This document shows, piece by piece, positions 31,166 to 38,827 of a stretch of DNA of 64,000 bases. Origin of the DNA: an uncultured Bacteroides sp. (GTDB lineage: Bacteria; Bacteroidota; Bacteroidia; Bacteroidales; Bacteroidaceae); assembly GCA_949292025.1 (NCBI GenBank), contig CASEYC010000106.1, positions 1-64,000 of the forward strand, given 5' to 3'. The translations under genes and the position numbers were made by a program. A model generated the notes under the pieces. The model searched no databases, was not told the origin of the DNA, and was given only the letters and a program-made list of their open reading frames with translations. How positions within the stretch are numbered: position 1 is the first letter of the stretch; every line of letters begins with the position of its first letter.

Positions 31166-31975
31166 TTAGTCTTCCCATACGCTGCGGTTGCGCCCTACAA
31201 TTTGGTCGAGGCGGTCGAGCAACGGATCGCCTTTCCGGCCTCCGGCATCGCCACGCCCGCTCTGCGACACGTCACTGGGCATGTTGGACGTCTTGGTGCG
31301 CTTGCGCTTGTTGAGGTCGATATTGGCGTTCCGTCCGGCCACCTCGCCCTCTTGGCGCGCTTCGGCCACACGGGCGTTGGCATCCTGCTGCATCAAGTCG
31401 TAGTTGGCGGCTTTCATCAGCATCATCCAGTCGTCCTTCGTGATGTCGTTGGTGATGATTCGGTCCAGCAGTCCGCCGTCGCCATAGAGGTAGGAGTATG
31501 CCTTGGCGGCATCGTCATCTGTGAAGGAGCCTTCGGCCTTGGCGGCGTCCAGGTCGTCCAGCATCCGCTGCATGTTGGCCTCGGCCTGCGCTTGCAGTTC
31601 CTTGTCCTTGGCCTGCTTCTCGGCATACTTGGAGAAGGCCGCGCTGAATTCCTTGGCCTTGGCCTCGTCGTTCAATGCCTCGCGGAAGTCCTCGCCATAC
31701 TGTTCGATGAGATACTCCATCGGGTTGCCGCCTTTGCGCATCACCATCAGGAAACCGGCGCTGCGCGGGTCGTTGGCCAGCAGTTCGCCCAGCTCGCGTT
31801 GCGCGGCATCGCTTCTGTCCATTCTGTCCCATTCATCCCCCAGCCGCCCGTAGAAGGCCTCTTCGTCATCGGCCGTCACGTCGGGGTATCGCTCGGCGAA
31901 GCGTTCCATGAATGCCTCGCGGCGGCTCTTTTGTCGCTGAGTTTCAGTTGCTTGTTGTTCTCTGTTGTCTGCCAT
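31166..31975 (-). CDS. Scaffolding protein
   Basis: 269 aa, highly charged and helical. It opens MADNREQQATETQRQKSRRE, has a folded region (DVTADDEEAFYGRLGDEWDR), a long Ala/Lys/Glu coiled coil (FSAAFSKYAEKQAKDKELQ, ANMQRMLDDLDAAKAEG) and a C-terminal basic segment (NIDLNKRKRTKTSNM) that could bind the coat protein. Position immediately before the capsid gene is the usual place for a scaffold. A -7-like TACATTTG lies on the minus strand at 31995-32002. Confidence 0.75.
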   Translation of the reverse strand: MADNREQQATETQRQKSRREAFMERFAERYPDVTADDEEAFYGRLGDEWDRMDRSDAAQRELGELLANDPRSAGFLMVMRKGGNPMEYLIEQYGEDFREALNDEAKAKEFSAAFSKYAEKQAKDKELQAQAEANMQRMLDDLDAAKAEGSFTDDDAAKAYSYLYGDGGLLDRIITNDITKDDWMMLMKAANYDLMQQDANARVAEARQEGEVAGRNANIDLNKRKRTKTSNMPSDVSQSGRGDAGGRKGDPLLDRLDQIVGRNRSVWED

Positions 31976-32084
31976 GTCTTTTTACTTTTCCACAAATGTA
32001 GCCCCCGGGCTGTTCTCCCCGACTATAAAAAATGTCGTTTGCAGAATCTTTTTGTAAATTTGTTGTCAGGATAACAGGTTAAGT

Positions 32085-32528
32085 ATGAGAAAGAAAGGAA
32101 GTGTATTCGTATTGACCGACGGGAGGGACCGCGACTTGCTCCGCGCCTACAACGAGCAGCTCAGGAAGCAGCTACGCCTGTACGGGCGCGTCTGCCAGTC
32201 GCTGCTGGCGGAGAAGACGGTAGGCTCGCCCGCCTCGCGGTTCTGGGTGTCGTCGGAGAGGGCGTGCGTCGTTGTCTACCGGATGATGCGGGGCGAATCC
32301 ATCGGCTACATGAACCCGGTCAAGCACCGCTTCTACACCGCCCTCTACCAGGCCTTCTGCCGCTACCGCGAGGAGCACCCGCAGATGCCCGTCAAGCACA
32401 TTGTGGAAATAGTGGTCACGCAGCCTGCCCCGTGCTTCCCCGTCACGGCCCGCGTGGCCAAGAACATCATCGAAAGGACCCGACGCCGATGCCAAAGGGA
32501 AAAGATAGAACGGTTGCGCTCAAAGTAG
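32085..32528 (+). CDS. Basic phage protein ahead of terminase, 147 aa
   Basis: Starts MRKKGSVFVLTDGRDRDLLR after a TAAATTTG -7-like element (32055-32062). The protein is rich in Arg and Lys with helices (LLRAYNEQLRKQLRLYGRV, FYTALYQAFCRYREEH) and a VKHIVEIVVTQPAPCFPVTARVA block. Its last 40 bases overlap the rhomboid gene. Basic charge and place before TerL make a small-terminase or DNA-binding role possible, but no helix-turn-helix is clear. Confidence 0.6.
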   Translation: MRKKGSVFVLTDGRDRDLLRAYNEQLRKQLRLYGRVCQSLLAEKTVGSPASRFWVSSERACVVVYRMMRGESIGYMNPVKHRFYTALYQAFCRYREEHPQMPVKHIVEIVVTQPAPCFPVTARVAKNIIERTRRRCQREKIERLRSK

Positions 32529-32998
32529 CCGTGTCGGTGGTGCTGGCAGCGTGCTTCGGGATAGTCCTCGACTACCTCGAGGATAGTTCTCGACTATCCG
32601 AAGGGTTGTTCTCAACTATCCTGCCGCACCTTGTGGGGCAGCTGCTGCACGCCAACCTCTTCCACCTGCTGGCCAACGTCTACGTGCTGTGGCTGCTGCG
32701 CTTCTCGCCGCGCGAACTCCTGGCGGCTTACCTGCTTTCCATCCCCGCCACGTTCGTCGTTTGGTCGGGGCAGGCCATGGGGTTCAGTTCGGTGCTCTAT
32801 GCCCTGATGGGGATGCGGCTGCCGCGTGTGCGGATGTCAAAGGCGGGATGGGCGGTGTTCATAGCCGCCAATGTAGCGACGGCCTTCGTGCCGGGCATCG
32901 CCTTCGGGGTGCACGTGTCGGCCTTTGCCTTGGGATATGTATGTCAAACCATTTATACCTTATATGATGAATATCGAGGAGCTTGTCAGAGAAAATGA
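32489..32998 (+). CDS. Rhomboid-like intramembrane serine protease
   Basis: 169 aa from ATG 32489. HANLFHLLANVYVLW (54-68), GFSSVLYALMG (98-108, catalytic Ser100 in a GxSx motif) and HVSAFALGYV (142-151, catalytic His142) reproduce the rhomboid core, with five or six membrane helices. Rhomboids cut membrane helices of substrate proteins. The gene overlaps the 147-aa gene before it and TerL after it, so it is firmly in a phage operon. An inverted repeat around 32557-32620 (GGATAGT...ACTATCC) lies in the region coding for the first loop. GxSG is GFSS here, so activity is probable, not certain. Confidence 0.75.
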   Translation: MPKGKDRTVALKVAVSVVLAACFGIVLDYLEDSSRLSEGLFSTILPHLVGQLLHANLFHLLANVYVLWLLRFSPRELLAAYLLSIPATFVVWSGQAMGFSSVLYALMGMRLPRVRMSKAGWAVFIAANVATAFVPGIAFGVHVSAFALGYVCQTIYTLYDEYRGACQRK

Positions 32999-35042
32999 GC
33001 GGCGCACGGAAGAATTGCACGCGCCCTTCAACCCCATCACGGGCGAAGGCTCGGTAGGGAAGCGCAAAAAGGTGCATGTGGAAGACCTGTATCCATACGA
33101 CATGTTGCTTCCTTTGCCCATGTTGAAGAACAAACTGGTGCGTCTTATCCTGAAAGCCGGAAGCATTAACCAATTCTGCCTCGACCGCTACGGCGAGTGC
33201 AGCCCGGAAACGCGGGAGAAGGTGGTGCGGGAGTTCATCCGCGTACGCTGCCGCCACGACTTCCCCTTCTATGCCTACGCCTACAACCAAATCAAGAACA
33301 AGGACGGCGGGAAGAACATCCACTTCCGGCTGTCTTACCCGCAACGCCACTTCCTCTCCGTGCTGGAGGATATGCGCCTAAGCGGGGTTCCTATCCGCAT
33401 CATCCTGCTCAAAGCCCGACAATGGGGAGGCTCCACGCTGGTGCAGCTCTACATCGCCTGGATTCAGCTGATGCACAAGGAGGGCTGGTATTCGGCCATC
33501 GTGGCACAGGACGGCACCACGTCGCGCAAAATCAAGGCCATGTACAGCAAGATGCTGGAGAACCTGCCCGCCTGGCTCATCCGTTGCCCCCAGGAGGCGA
33601 AACTGGCCTTCACGCCCTACGAGGGCTCGCAACTGGACAGCATCATCACCTACGGAAAGGGGACGAACATCACCCGGGCACGGGACACCGTCATCACCGT
33701 GGGCACCTACAACAACCCCACCGCCGGGCGTGGCGGCGACATCGCCTGCGTCCACTACTCCGAAGTCGGCCTGTGGGAAGACACCGACGGCAAGAAGCCC
33801 GAGGACATCATCCGCTCCATCTCCTCCTCCCTGCTCATGGCCCCGCTCACGGTGGAGGTCATAGAGTCCACGGCCAACGGCATGGGCAACTTCTTCTACC
33901 GCGCCTACCAGGCGGCCAAGAAGGGGGAGAGCAACCGCCGCGCCGTCTTCGTCCCGTGGTTCAAGATTGAAAAATACGCCCGCACCGTGGAGGACAAGAC
34001 GGCCTTCGCCCAATGGCTGCTGGACAACAAGGACAACGACAACCCGCCACCGGGCTGCCTCGACTCCGGCAAATACCACTGGCACCTGTGGACGCTGGGC
34101 GCGACCTTCGAGGCCATCAACTGGTACATCTTCAAACGCAAGGACTACATCGACCACCAGGACATGATGGCCGAGTTTCCCAGCGACGACATCGAAGCCT
34201 TCCGAAACAGCGGGCGAAACGTCTTCAGCCTCTACCACCTGGACAAGCTGAAGGAGACGTGCCGCCAGCCCCTGCATGTCGGCGAGGTGCAGGGCGACAG
34301 CGTGCAGGGCAAGCCCGCCTTGCAGAACCTCCACTTCGTCCACGACCGGGGCGGCCTGCTGAAGGTGTGGATGCTGCCGCAGAAGGCCAAACAGCGCATG
34401 GCGCGCCGCTACCTCGTCGCCGTGGACGTGGGCGGACGGGGCAAGGACGCGGACTGGAGCGACATACTCGTCATAGACCGCTACTGGATGATGTTCGGCG
34501 GCGCGCCCGAGGTGGTGGCGGAGTGGCACGGGCACATCGACCACGACCTGCTGGCCTGGAAGGCGGCACAGGTGGCCGCGTTCTACGACAACGCCCTGCT
34601 GGTCATCGAGAGCAACACCATCGAGACCAAGGACAACGACACGGACGGCGACCAGTCGGAACTTATCTTCAGCCGCATCGCCGGGGTGTACGACAACCTC
34701 TACGTCCGCCGAGCCCCGGAGGCGAAGATTGCCCAGGGCGTCACCACGGAATACGGCTTCCACACCAACCGCAAGACCAAGCCGATGATCATCTCCAACC
34801 TCGTGGCCTGCGTCCGCGACAAGTCCTACATTGAGCGCAACCTGGACGCCATCGCCGAGATGGCCGTCTACGAGAAGAAGGACAACGGCTCGTTCGGCGC
34901 CGCCCCCGACCATCACGACGACCGGGTCATGGTGCGAGCCATCGGCCTGCACGTCTGCTTCAACGAAATGGACTTGCCCGCCCCGGTCAAGCCAAAGGCC
35001 AAGAAAACGAATGTGAACGTAATGACAGAAGCAACCATTTAA
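32967..35042 (+). CDS. terL: Terminase large subunit
   Basis: 691 aa from ATG 32967 (32964 also in frame). ATPase: Walker A-like LLKARQWGGST (~147-157), Walker B with acidic pair in VHYSEVGLWE (~260). Nuclease: VAVDVGGRGKDADWSD (~484, first Asp), LLVIESNT (~548) and DHHDDRVMVRA (~648, last Asp pair), all needed for the RNase H-like packaging nuclease. It packages DNA through the portal. The start overlaps the rhomboid stop region by 32 bases. It is transcribed toward, not with, the portal gene. A 676-codon antisense frame over it is a composition effect. Confidence 0.93.
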   Translation: MNIEELVRENERRTEELHAPFNPITGEGSVGKRKKVHVEDLYPYDMLLPLPMLKNKLVRLILKAGSINQFCLDRYGECSPETREKVVREFIRVRCRHDFPFYAYAYNQIKNKDGGKNIHFRLSYPQRHFLSVLEDMRLSGVPIRIILLKARQWGGSTLVQLYIAWIQLMHKEGWYSAIVAQDGTTSRKIKAMYSKMLENLPAWLIRCPQEAKLAFTPYEGSQLDSIITYGKGTNITRARDTVITVGTYNNPTAGRGGDIACVHYSEVGLWEDTDGKKPEDIIRSISSSLLMAPLTVEVIESTANGMGNFFYRAYQAAKKGESNRRAVFVPWFKIEKYARTVEDKTAFAQWLLDNKDNDNPPPGCLDSGKYHWHLWTLGATFEAINWYIFKRKDYIDHQDMMAEFPSDDIEAFRNSGRNVFSLYHLDKLKETCRQPLHVGEVQGDSVQGKPALQNLHFVHDRGGLLKVWMLPQKAKQRMARRYLVAVDVGGRGKDADWSDILVIDRYWMMFGGAPEVVAEWHGHIDHDLLAWKAAQVAAFYDNALLVIESNTIETKDNDTDGDQSELIFSRIAGVYDNLYVRRAPEAKIAQGVTTEYGFHTNRKTKPMIISNLVACVRDKSYIERNLDAIAEMAVYEKKDNGSFGAAPDHHDDRVMVRAIGLHVCFNEMDLPAPVKPKAKKTNVNVMTEATI

Positions 35043-35054
35043 TCCGATAGAATT

Positions 35055-35399
35055 ATGAAGATAGTAAAAAGAATCCAGGCTTTCTTCATCCTCCTGAAAG
35101 CCGACCGCGAACTGAAAAGAGCCATCAACCAAGCCGACCGCCTGCACCTCCGCACCGGCCGCCGCTACTACGTCCTGCCCAACACGCGCCACGAACTGCG
35201 CGCCTGGTGCTGGACGGACATCAAGCGGATGCGCCAGGCGGGCCTGTTCTCCCACCGCGCCACGCAGCGCGATTTCCTCTTCGAATCCTTCTACCACACG
35301 CCGGGGCAGTTTGGCGAGGGCGCGTTGTCTCCCCTCCAGCGCAAGCAGAAACGCCGCGCCTGGCTGAACTATGTGGCGCAGGCACGGCGGCTGCCCTGA
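35055..35399 (+). CDS. Basic phage protein after terminase, 114 aa
   Basis: Begins MKIVKRIQAFFILLKADREL and is rich in Arg (LRTGRRYYVLPNTRHELRAW, KRMRQAGLFSHRATQRDF). It ends QKRRAWLNYVAQARRLP. It follows TerL by 12 bp. It probably binds nucleic acid or a protein of the packaging complex; no domain recognised. Confidence 0.6.
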   Translation: MKIVKRIQAFFILLKADRELKRAINQADRLHLRTGRRYYVLPNTRHELRAWCWTDIKRMRQAGLFSHRATQRDFLFESFYHTPGQFGEGALSPLQRKQKRRAWLNYVAQARRLP

Positions 35400-35440
35400 A
35401 AAAATCATCCTCCAAAGACAACTTTTCCAATCTATTTGTT

Positions 35441-35448
35441 TAACTTTG
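35441..35448 (+). promoter_or_regulatory. -7 element before the DUF6722 gene
   Basis: TAACTTTG matches the Bacteroidetes -7 box and lies 20 bp before the DUF6722 start, with no good TTTG at -33. It suggests a separate short transcript for the three membrane-protein genes that follow TerL. Confidence 0.5.
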
Positions 35449-35467
35449 CAGTAAAATAAAGTAGGTA

Positions 35468-35713
35468 ATGGGGAATTTCAGTGTTCAACAAGAGGCGAAG
35501 AAGGAAGCCAAGGAGCGGGACAAGACCCGACGGGAGAAACTTGCGGGGTACTTTTTTAACCTCTCGCAACTTGCCTTTGCAAGCCTTGTCATTGGGTGGA
35601 TAACGCCATTCTCTTCCAATGCCAACGCCACCCAAAATTGGACGGTGCTGATAGGAGGAATCTTGTTCACTGTATTGTTCGCATTCATAGGGAACAGAAT
35701 ATTAAGGTACTAA
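35468..35713 (+). CDS. DUF6722 family membrane protein
   Basis: 81 aa. MGNFSVQQEAKKEAKERDK, then REKLAGYFFNLSQLAFASL and two membrane helices (~30-48 and ~60-78, LIGGILFTVLFAFIGNRIL) match DUF6722, a small two-span family seen in Bacteroidales genomes. It is followed by two tiny single-span proteins. The trio may modify the host envelope during lysogeny (for example against superinfection); this is inference from gene type. Confidence 0.75.
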   Translation: MGNFSVQQEAKKEAKERDKTRREKLAGYFFNLSQLAFASLVIGWITPFSSNANATQNWTVLIGGILFTVLFAFIGNRILRY

Positions 35714-35731
35714 AAATAAAGGATATATGTT

Positions 35732-35836
35732 ATGAATATGCTCGCAGCTACTTATTTTATCGGTGCAGCCATCGGCCTGTTATTTCTCATTTGGCTTTAT
35801 ACCAAACCGGGGAAAAAATGGTTGCATAGCCTTTAA
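35732..35836 (+). CDS. 34-aa single-span membrane peptide A
   Basis: Reading from ATG 35732 gives MNMLAATYFIGAAIG, then LLFLIWLYTKPGKKWLHSL: one membrane helix and a conserved basic tail. The neighbour at 35855 ends with almost the same LNTKPGKKWKESL. Paralogy in tandem shows both are real genes. Possible roles include type I toxin-like peptides, small regulatory subunits or superinfection-exclusion peptides. Confidence 0.65.
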   Translation: MNMLAATYFIGAAIGLLFLIWLYTKPGKKWLHSL

Positions 35837-35854
35837 GTTTGTAGGAATGAACCT

Positions 35855-35959
35855 ATGGAAATACTGGCAATATTATTCGGCATCACAACGGTCATAAGTG
35901 CAGGTATCCTGATATGGCTCAACACCAAGCCGGGAAAGAAATGGAAAGAAAGTTTGTAA
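35855..35959 (+). CDS. 34-aa single-span membrane peptide B
   Basis: Reading from ATG 35855 gives MEILAILFGITTVISAG, then ILIWLNTKPGKKWKESL. Length and end motif (WL-x-TKPGKKW-x2-SL) match peptide A exactly, while the helix sequences differ. Eighteen bases separate the two genes, and a terminator follows. Confidence 0.65.
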   Translation: MEILAILFGITTVISAGILIWLNTKPGKKWKESL

Positions 35960-35965
35960 AGCAAA

Positions 35966-35990
35966 GGCGACCCACACCGGGCCGCCTTTC
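35966..35990. terminator. Terminator between the TerL block and the portal operon
   Basis: GGCG (35966-35969) pairs with CGCC (35983-35986) with a CCC/GGG inner stem, followed by TTTCTT. On the minus strand the hairpin is followed by TTTGCTTT. It separates the converging TerL and portal transcripts. Confidence 0.7.
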
Positions 35991-35998
35991 TTGTCTCC

Positions 35999-37939
35999 CT
36001 ATGCCTGTTGCGGCACTGCCGCCCCTTGCTGCTGCGCCGCCACCATCTGCTGCTGTTGCCGCTCCAGTTCCTGCTTCTGCGTCTGGATGAGTTGCAGCAA
36101 CTGGTCGCCGAAGGGGAAGGCACCCACCTGCAGCATCTGTTCGATGGTGATTTGTTTCGCGTTGAGCAGTTGCAGCAACAGCTCGTTGTTCAAGGCGCGG
36201 TAGACGGGCGTGTCGTAGCTCTCGGTGATGGCCAGGTCGAAATCGATGCCGCCCATCGTCTGCGGGTCGTAGCGCACCACCGCCGAGCGTCCGGCCACCT
36301 TCACCGTCAACGGCTCGTCGTAGAACTGCTGGATGTTCTTCAGCTTCTTCTTCGCGTCCGCCGTCAGGAAGGAGGAATAGGTCTCCAACAGGTCGATGAT
36401 GGACGTGGAAGCGTTGTTGGCCTGCTGCTGGTAGAGCACGCCGCTCGTCCCGCTGGAAGCCTGCTTGCCCTGCAAAGCCCCGTGCACGCCGCTCACGTCG
36501 TCCATCAGTTGCATCTGTAAGGTAATCATGTCCTGCAATCCCTGCACCTTGCTGTTGTTCACCAGTTGCTGCGGCGGTTTGGCCCCTTCTTTCAGCTTCA
36601 GCTTGATGACGCCGTTGAAGCGCGTCCACTCCTCGGCGATATCCTCAATGTTCATGTCTTCCGGGATGCTGCTTTCATCCACCACCAGCACGCCCTTGGC
36701 CGACGCCTTCACGATGAAGTCGTTCAAGATGATGTAATGGTTGATGTACCGCTGTTGGTCGATGATGTCGCCCACGAAGGGGTGTATCTCGCCGTCGATG
36801 TAGGGATATGCCTTCACCGTGTAGGGATGCTCGCCGTGGGCGTAGGGCGATTCGCCTTCCTCCAGCACGTCGCCGAAGGGGGACAGGAAGCGGTAATACC
36901 AATAGTTCTCGATGATGTACTCGTACTCGATGAGCGGCACTTGCTCTTCGGGCATATAGAGGCGGATGTTCCCATTCTCGTCCAGCAGGTAGTTGCCCGC
37001 CGCGTCCTTCATGCGGTTCTCCTCCATGCGGGTGGCGTTCTCCTGCCGGATGGCTTTCAGGTTGCCGTAGGAATCAATGTAGGCATCGCCCTCCAGCCAG
37101 TCGTGGCACCACAGGGCTTTCCGTTGCTCCTGCGTCCACACCTCGACGACACGGCACAGGCTCAGGTCGTAGGGTTGCAGGAAGGACACGTAGTCATGAG
37201 TGTTGCGGCGGAAGGTGTCGATGTAGTTGGCCAGCACGTCGCGGTTCCTCGCCTTCTTGTAGATGTCCTCCAGGCGTTGCAGGTCCGCGTCGCTCTTGGC
37301 AAAGGCCGAAGCCAGTTGGCCGAAGGTCAGGTCGTGCAGTTCGCCGATGATGCTCACGTCGTCCATGCGGATGTCGTTCATCTGCCCGTCCATGAAGAAG
37401 AAGTTCGGGTTCACGTTGTCCGTCCAGCAGTCCTGCCGCCCGCCGCGCATCGAATACACCTCCTTCTGCACGGCCAGCCCGCTGATGAGGAACTCCTCGA
37501 ACATCCGCGCGTCCAGCTCCTTCTTCTCGTTCAGCTTGTTGTTATACTCCAGGATGGTGCTCATCGTCTCGCCCAGCTTCTGCTCCTCCCGGTCGCGGGC
37601 AATGCAGACGGGCGACTTGCTTTGGTTGCGGTACACGCCGATGACTATCCTGGCCAACCGACGGATCAGGTTGTTCTTCAGCGGGATGTTGCCCTGCATC
37701 CGGATGTATTCCTCCTCGGTGATGGTCCGCCCGCAATACTCCACGGGGTCGCCCCACTGGTCGCCATACATGTAGCGTTTGTTGCGTTCGCGCTCCTTGC
37801 GGAAGTCGTCCATGCAGTCCCAGGCACGGGCGGCGCGGAAAAGGATGTCCGCCTCCCGTCCCTGGCGGCATTGCTTCTTGTCGTAGGCCACGGTGTCCGT
37901 CTGTGGCAACGGCTGTTTGGGTATCAGTTTTCTCCTCAT
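35999..37939 (-). CDS. Portal protein
   Basis: 646 aa from ATG 37939; a TTG six codons upstream is less likely. The N-terminal half (AWDCMDDFRKERERNKRYM, GDQWGDPVEYC, NNLIRRLARIVIGVYRNQ) and the middle (VWTQEQRKALWCHDW, YPYIDGEIHPFVGDIIDQQ, IILNDFIVKASAKGVLVVD) follow P22-like/short-tailed-phage portals, ending with the long Gln-rich helix (LLQLIQTQKQELERQQQQ) of the barrel. It should form the dodecameric DNA gate bound by TerL. HigBA-like genes lie upstream in the operon. Confidence 0.88.
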   Translation of the reverse strand: MRRKLIPKQPLPQTDTVAYDKKQCRQGREADILFRAARAWDCMDDFRKERERNKRYMYGDQWGDPVEYCGRTITEEEYIRMQGNIPLKNNLIRRLARIVIGVYRNQSKSPVCIARDREEQKLGETMSTILEYNNKLNEKKELDARMFEEFLISGLAVQKEVYSMRGGRQDCWTDNVNPNFFFMDGQMNDIRMDDVSIIGELHDLTFGQLASAFAKSDADLQRLEDIYKKARNRDVLANYIDTFRRNTHDYVSFLQPYDLSLCRVVEVWTQEQRKALWCHDWLEGDAYIDSYGNLKAIRQENATRMEENRMKDAAGNYLLDENGNIRLYMPEEQVPLIEYEYIIENYWYYRFLSPFGDVLEEGESPYAHGEHPYTVKAYPYIDGEIHPFVGDIIDQQRYINHYIILNDFIVKASAKGVLVVDESSIPEDMNIEDIAEEWTRFNGVIKLKLKEGAKPPQQLVNNSKVQGLQDMITLQMQLMDDVSGVHGALQGKQASSGTSGVLYQQQANNASTSIIDLLETYSSFLTADAKKKLKNIQQFYDEPLTVKVAGRSAVVRYDPQTMGGIDFDLAITESYDTPVYRALNNELLLQLLNAKQITIEQMLQVGAFPFGDQLLQLIQTQKQELERQQQQMVAAQQQGAAVPQQA

Positions 37940-38012
37940 AATCCAATCTTTTTGCAAATGAAGGGATTGCGGGGGAATGGCTGACTATATAATGTGACAA
38001 TGCAAGAATCTA

Positions 38013-38354
38013 CTACCACAAAGCCACTTTGCCCACACCGGCTACATCGAGCGAGGCAGGGATGCCCAACGCCCGAAACACACGGCTCAGGGTGGAAAGG
38101 GTCAGGTTCTTACCCTTCTCGATACGGGATACCTGGGCACGCTTCACACCGATGCGTTCGGCCAATTGCTCTTGCGTGAGGTTTTGTTGCAGACGGGCAT
38201 TTTTGATGGCCTCACCCATGCGCCAAGCCTTGATGTCTTCCTCAAGCGTATGGTCGAACTTGTCACGTGCCGGGGTACCTTGTCGTCCGATGACACGGTC
38301 CAACATTTCCTCGTGGGTGTACAACTCCATATTTCCTGTTTTTTCCATATTCAT
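38013..38354 (-). CDS. HigA-type XRE antitoxin
   Basis: 113 aa. After an N-terminal extension (LYTHEEMLDRVIGRQGTP) the helix-turn-helix appears as IKNARLQQNLTQEQLAERIG and RAQVSRIEKGKNLTLST, ending RALGIPASLDVAGVGKVAL. It is downstream of its toxin with a 4-base overlap, the usual higB-higA order. It should bind the toxin and repress the promoter. The pair is inserted between the giant gene and the portal. Confidence 0.88.
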   Translation of the reverse strand: MNMEKTGNMELYTHEEMLDRVIGRQGTPARDKFDHTLEEDIKAWRMGEAIKNARLQQNLTQEQLAERIGVKRAQVSRIEKGKNLTLSTLSRVFRALGIPASLDVAGVGKVALW

Positions 38355-38701
38355 TTCCTCCTATTCTTTTGTTCAAAATACTTTTGACGTAAAGACTCCG
38401 CTTTGGCAATTTCCTTGTCGGGTGTCTTCTGCGTCTTCTTGTTTATGCCATGGGTGGCTACGACAAGCGTATCCTGTTCCGTGTCCCAGAATGAAAAGAG
38501 ACGGTAGGATATGCCTCCATACAGAGTCCGGAACTCCCAAATCTCACTGCTTCCCAATTTCTTGAAAAGCTCCTTGTCCAGGACGTACCTGCTTTTAGTG
38601 ATATTGTATGCCACCTTTTCGCGGGCTTTCGGGGGCAACGATTCCAAAAACTCAATGGCCTCCTTCAGGTAAGTTACATTAAATCTCGGTTTCCCTTCCA
38701 T
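38351..38701 (-). CDS. HigB-like (Gp49/RelE-superfamily) toxin
   Basis: 116 aa from ATG 38701; the frame opens earlier at 38758 but runs across TATCTTTG (complement 38725-38732), the likely -7 box. RFNVTYLKEAIEFLESLP, SEIWEFRTLYGGISYRLFSF and VVATHGINKKTQKTPDKEI are the hallmarks of Gp49-like HigB toxins, with the final KTQKTP segment carrying the catalytic Lys/basic residues. It should be a ribosome-dependent mRNase. Confidence 0.9.
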   Translation of the reverse strand: MEGKPRFNVTYLKEAIEFLESLPPKAREKVAYNITKSRYVLDKELFKKLGSSEIWEFRTLYGGISYRLFSFWDTEQDTLVVATHGINKKTQKTPDKEIAKAESLRQKYFEQKNRRK

Positions 38702-38827
38702 GATTCGACATTGTTTCTTAGGGACAAAGATAGGCATAATGTTACATATATGTATCATTTAGGGGAATAAAAAATACGGGACGACCCAAATGGGAGTCCC
38801 GCAGATGTGTATTGTATATAGAGAAAG

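Noticed and set aside
33378..35408. 676-codon open frame antisense to TerL
   Set aside because: TerL has complete ATPase and nuclease motifs on the plus strand; the antisense frame is a product of high G+C and biased third positions and its sequence is Val/Leu/His/Gly-rich without motifs.
36566..37984. 472-codon plus-strand frame over the portal gene
   Set aside because: Antisense to the portal; the composition is dominated by Val, Leu, His and Gly, and the portal frame has clear family motifs.
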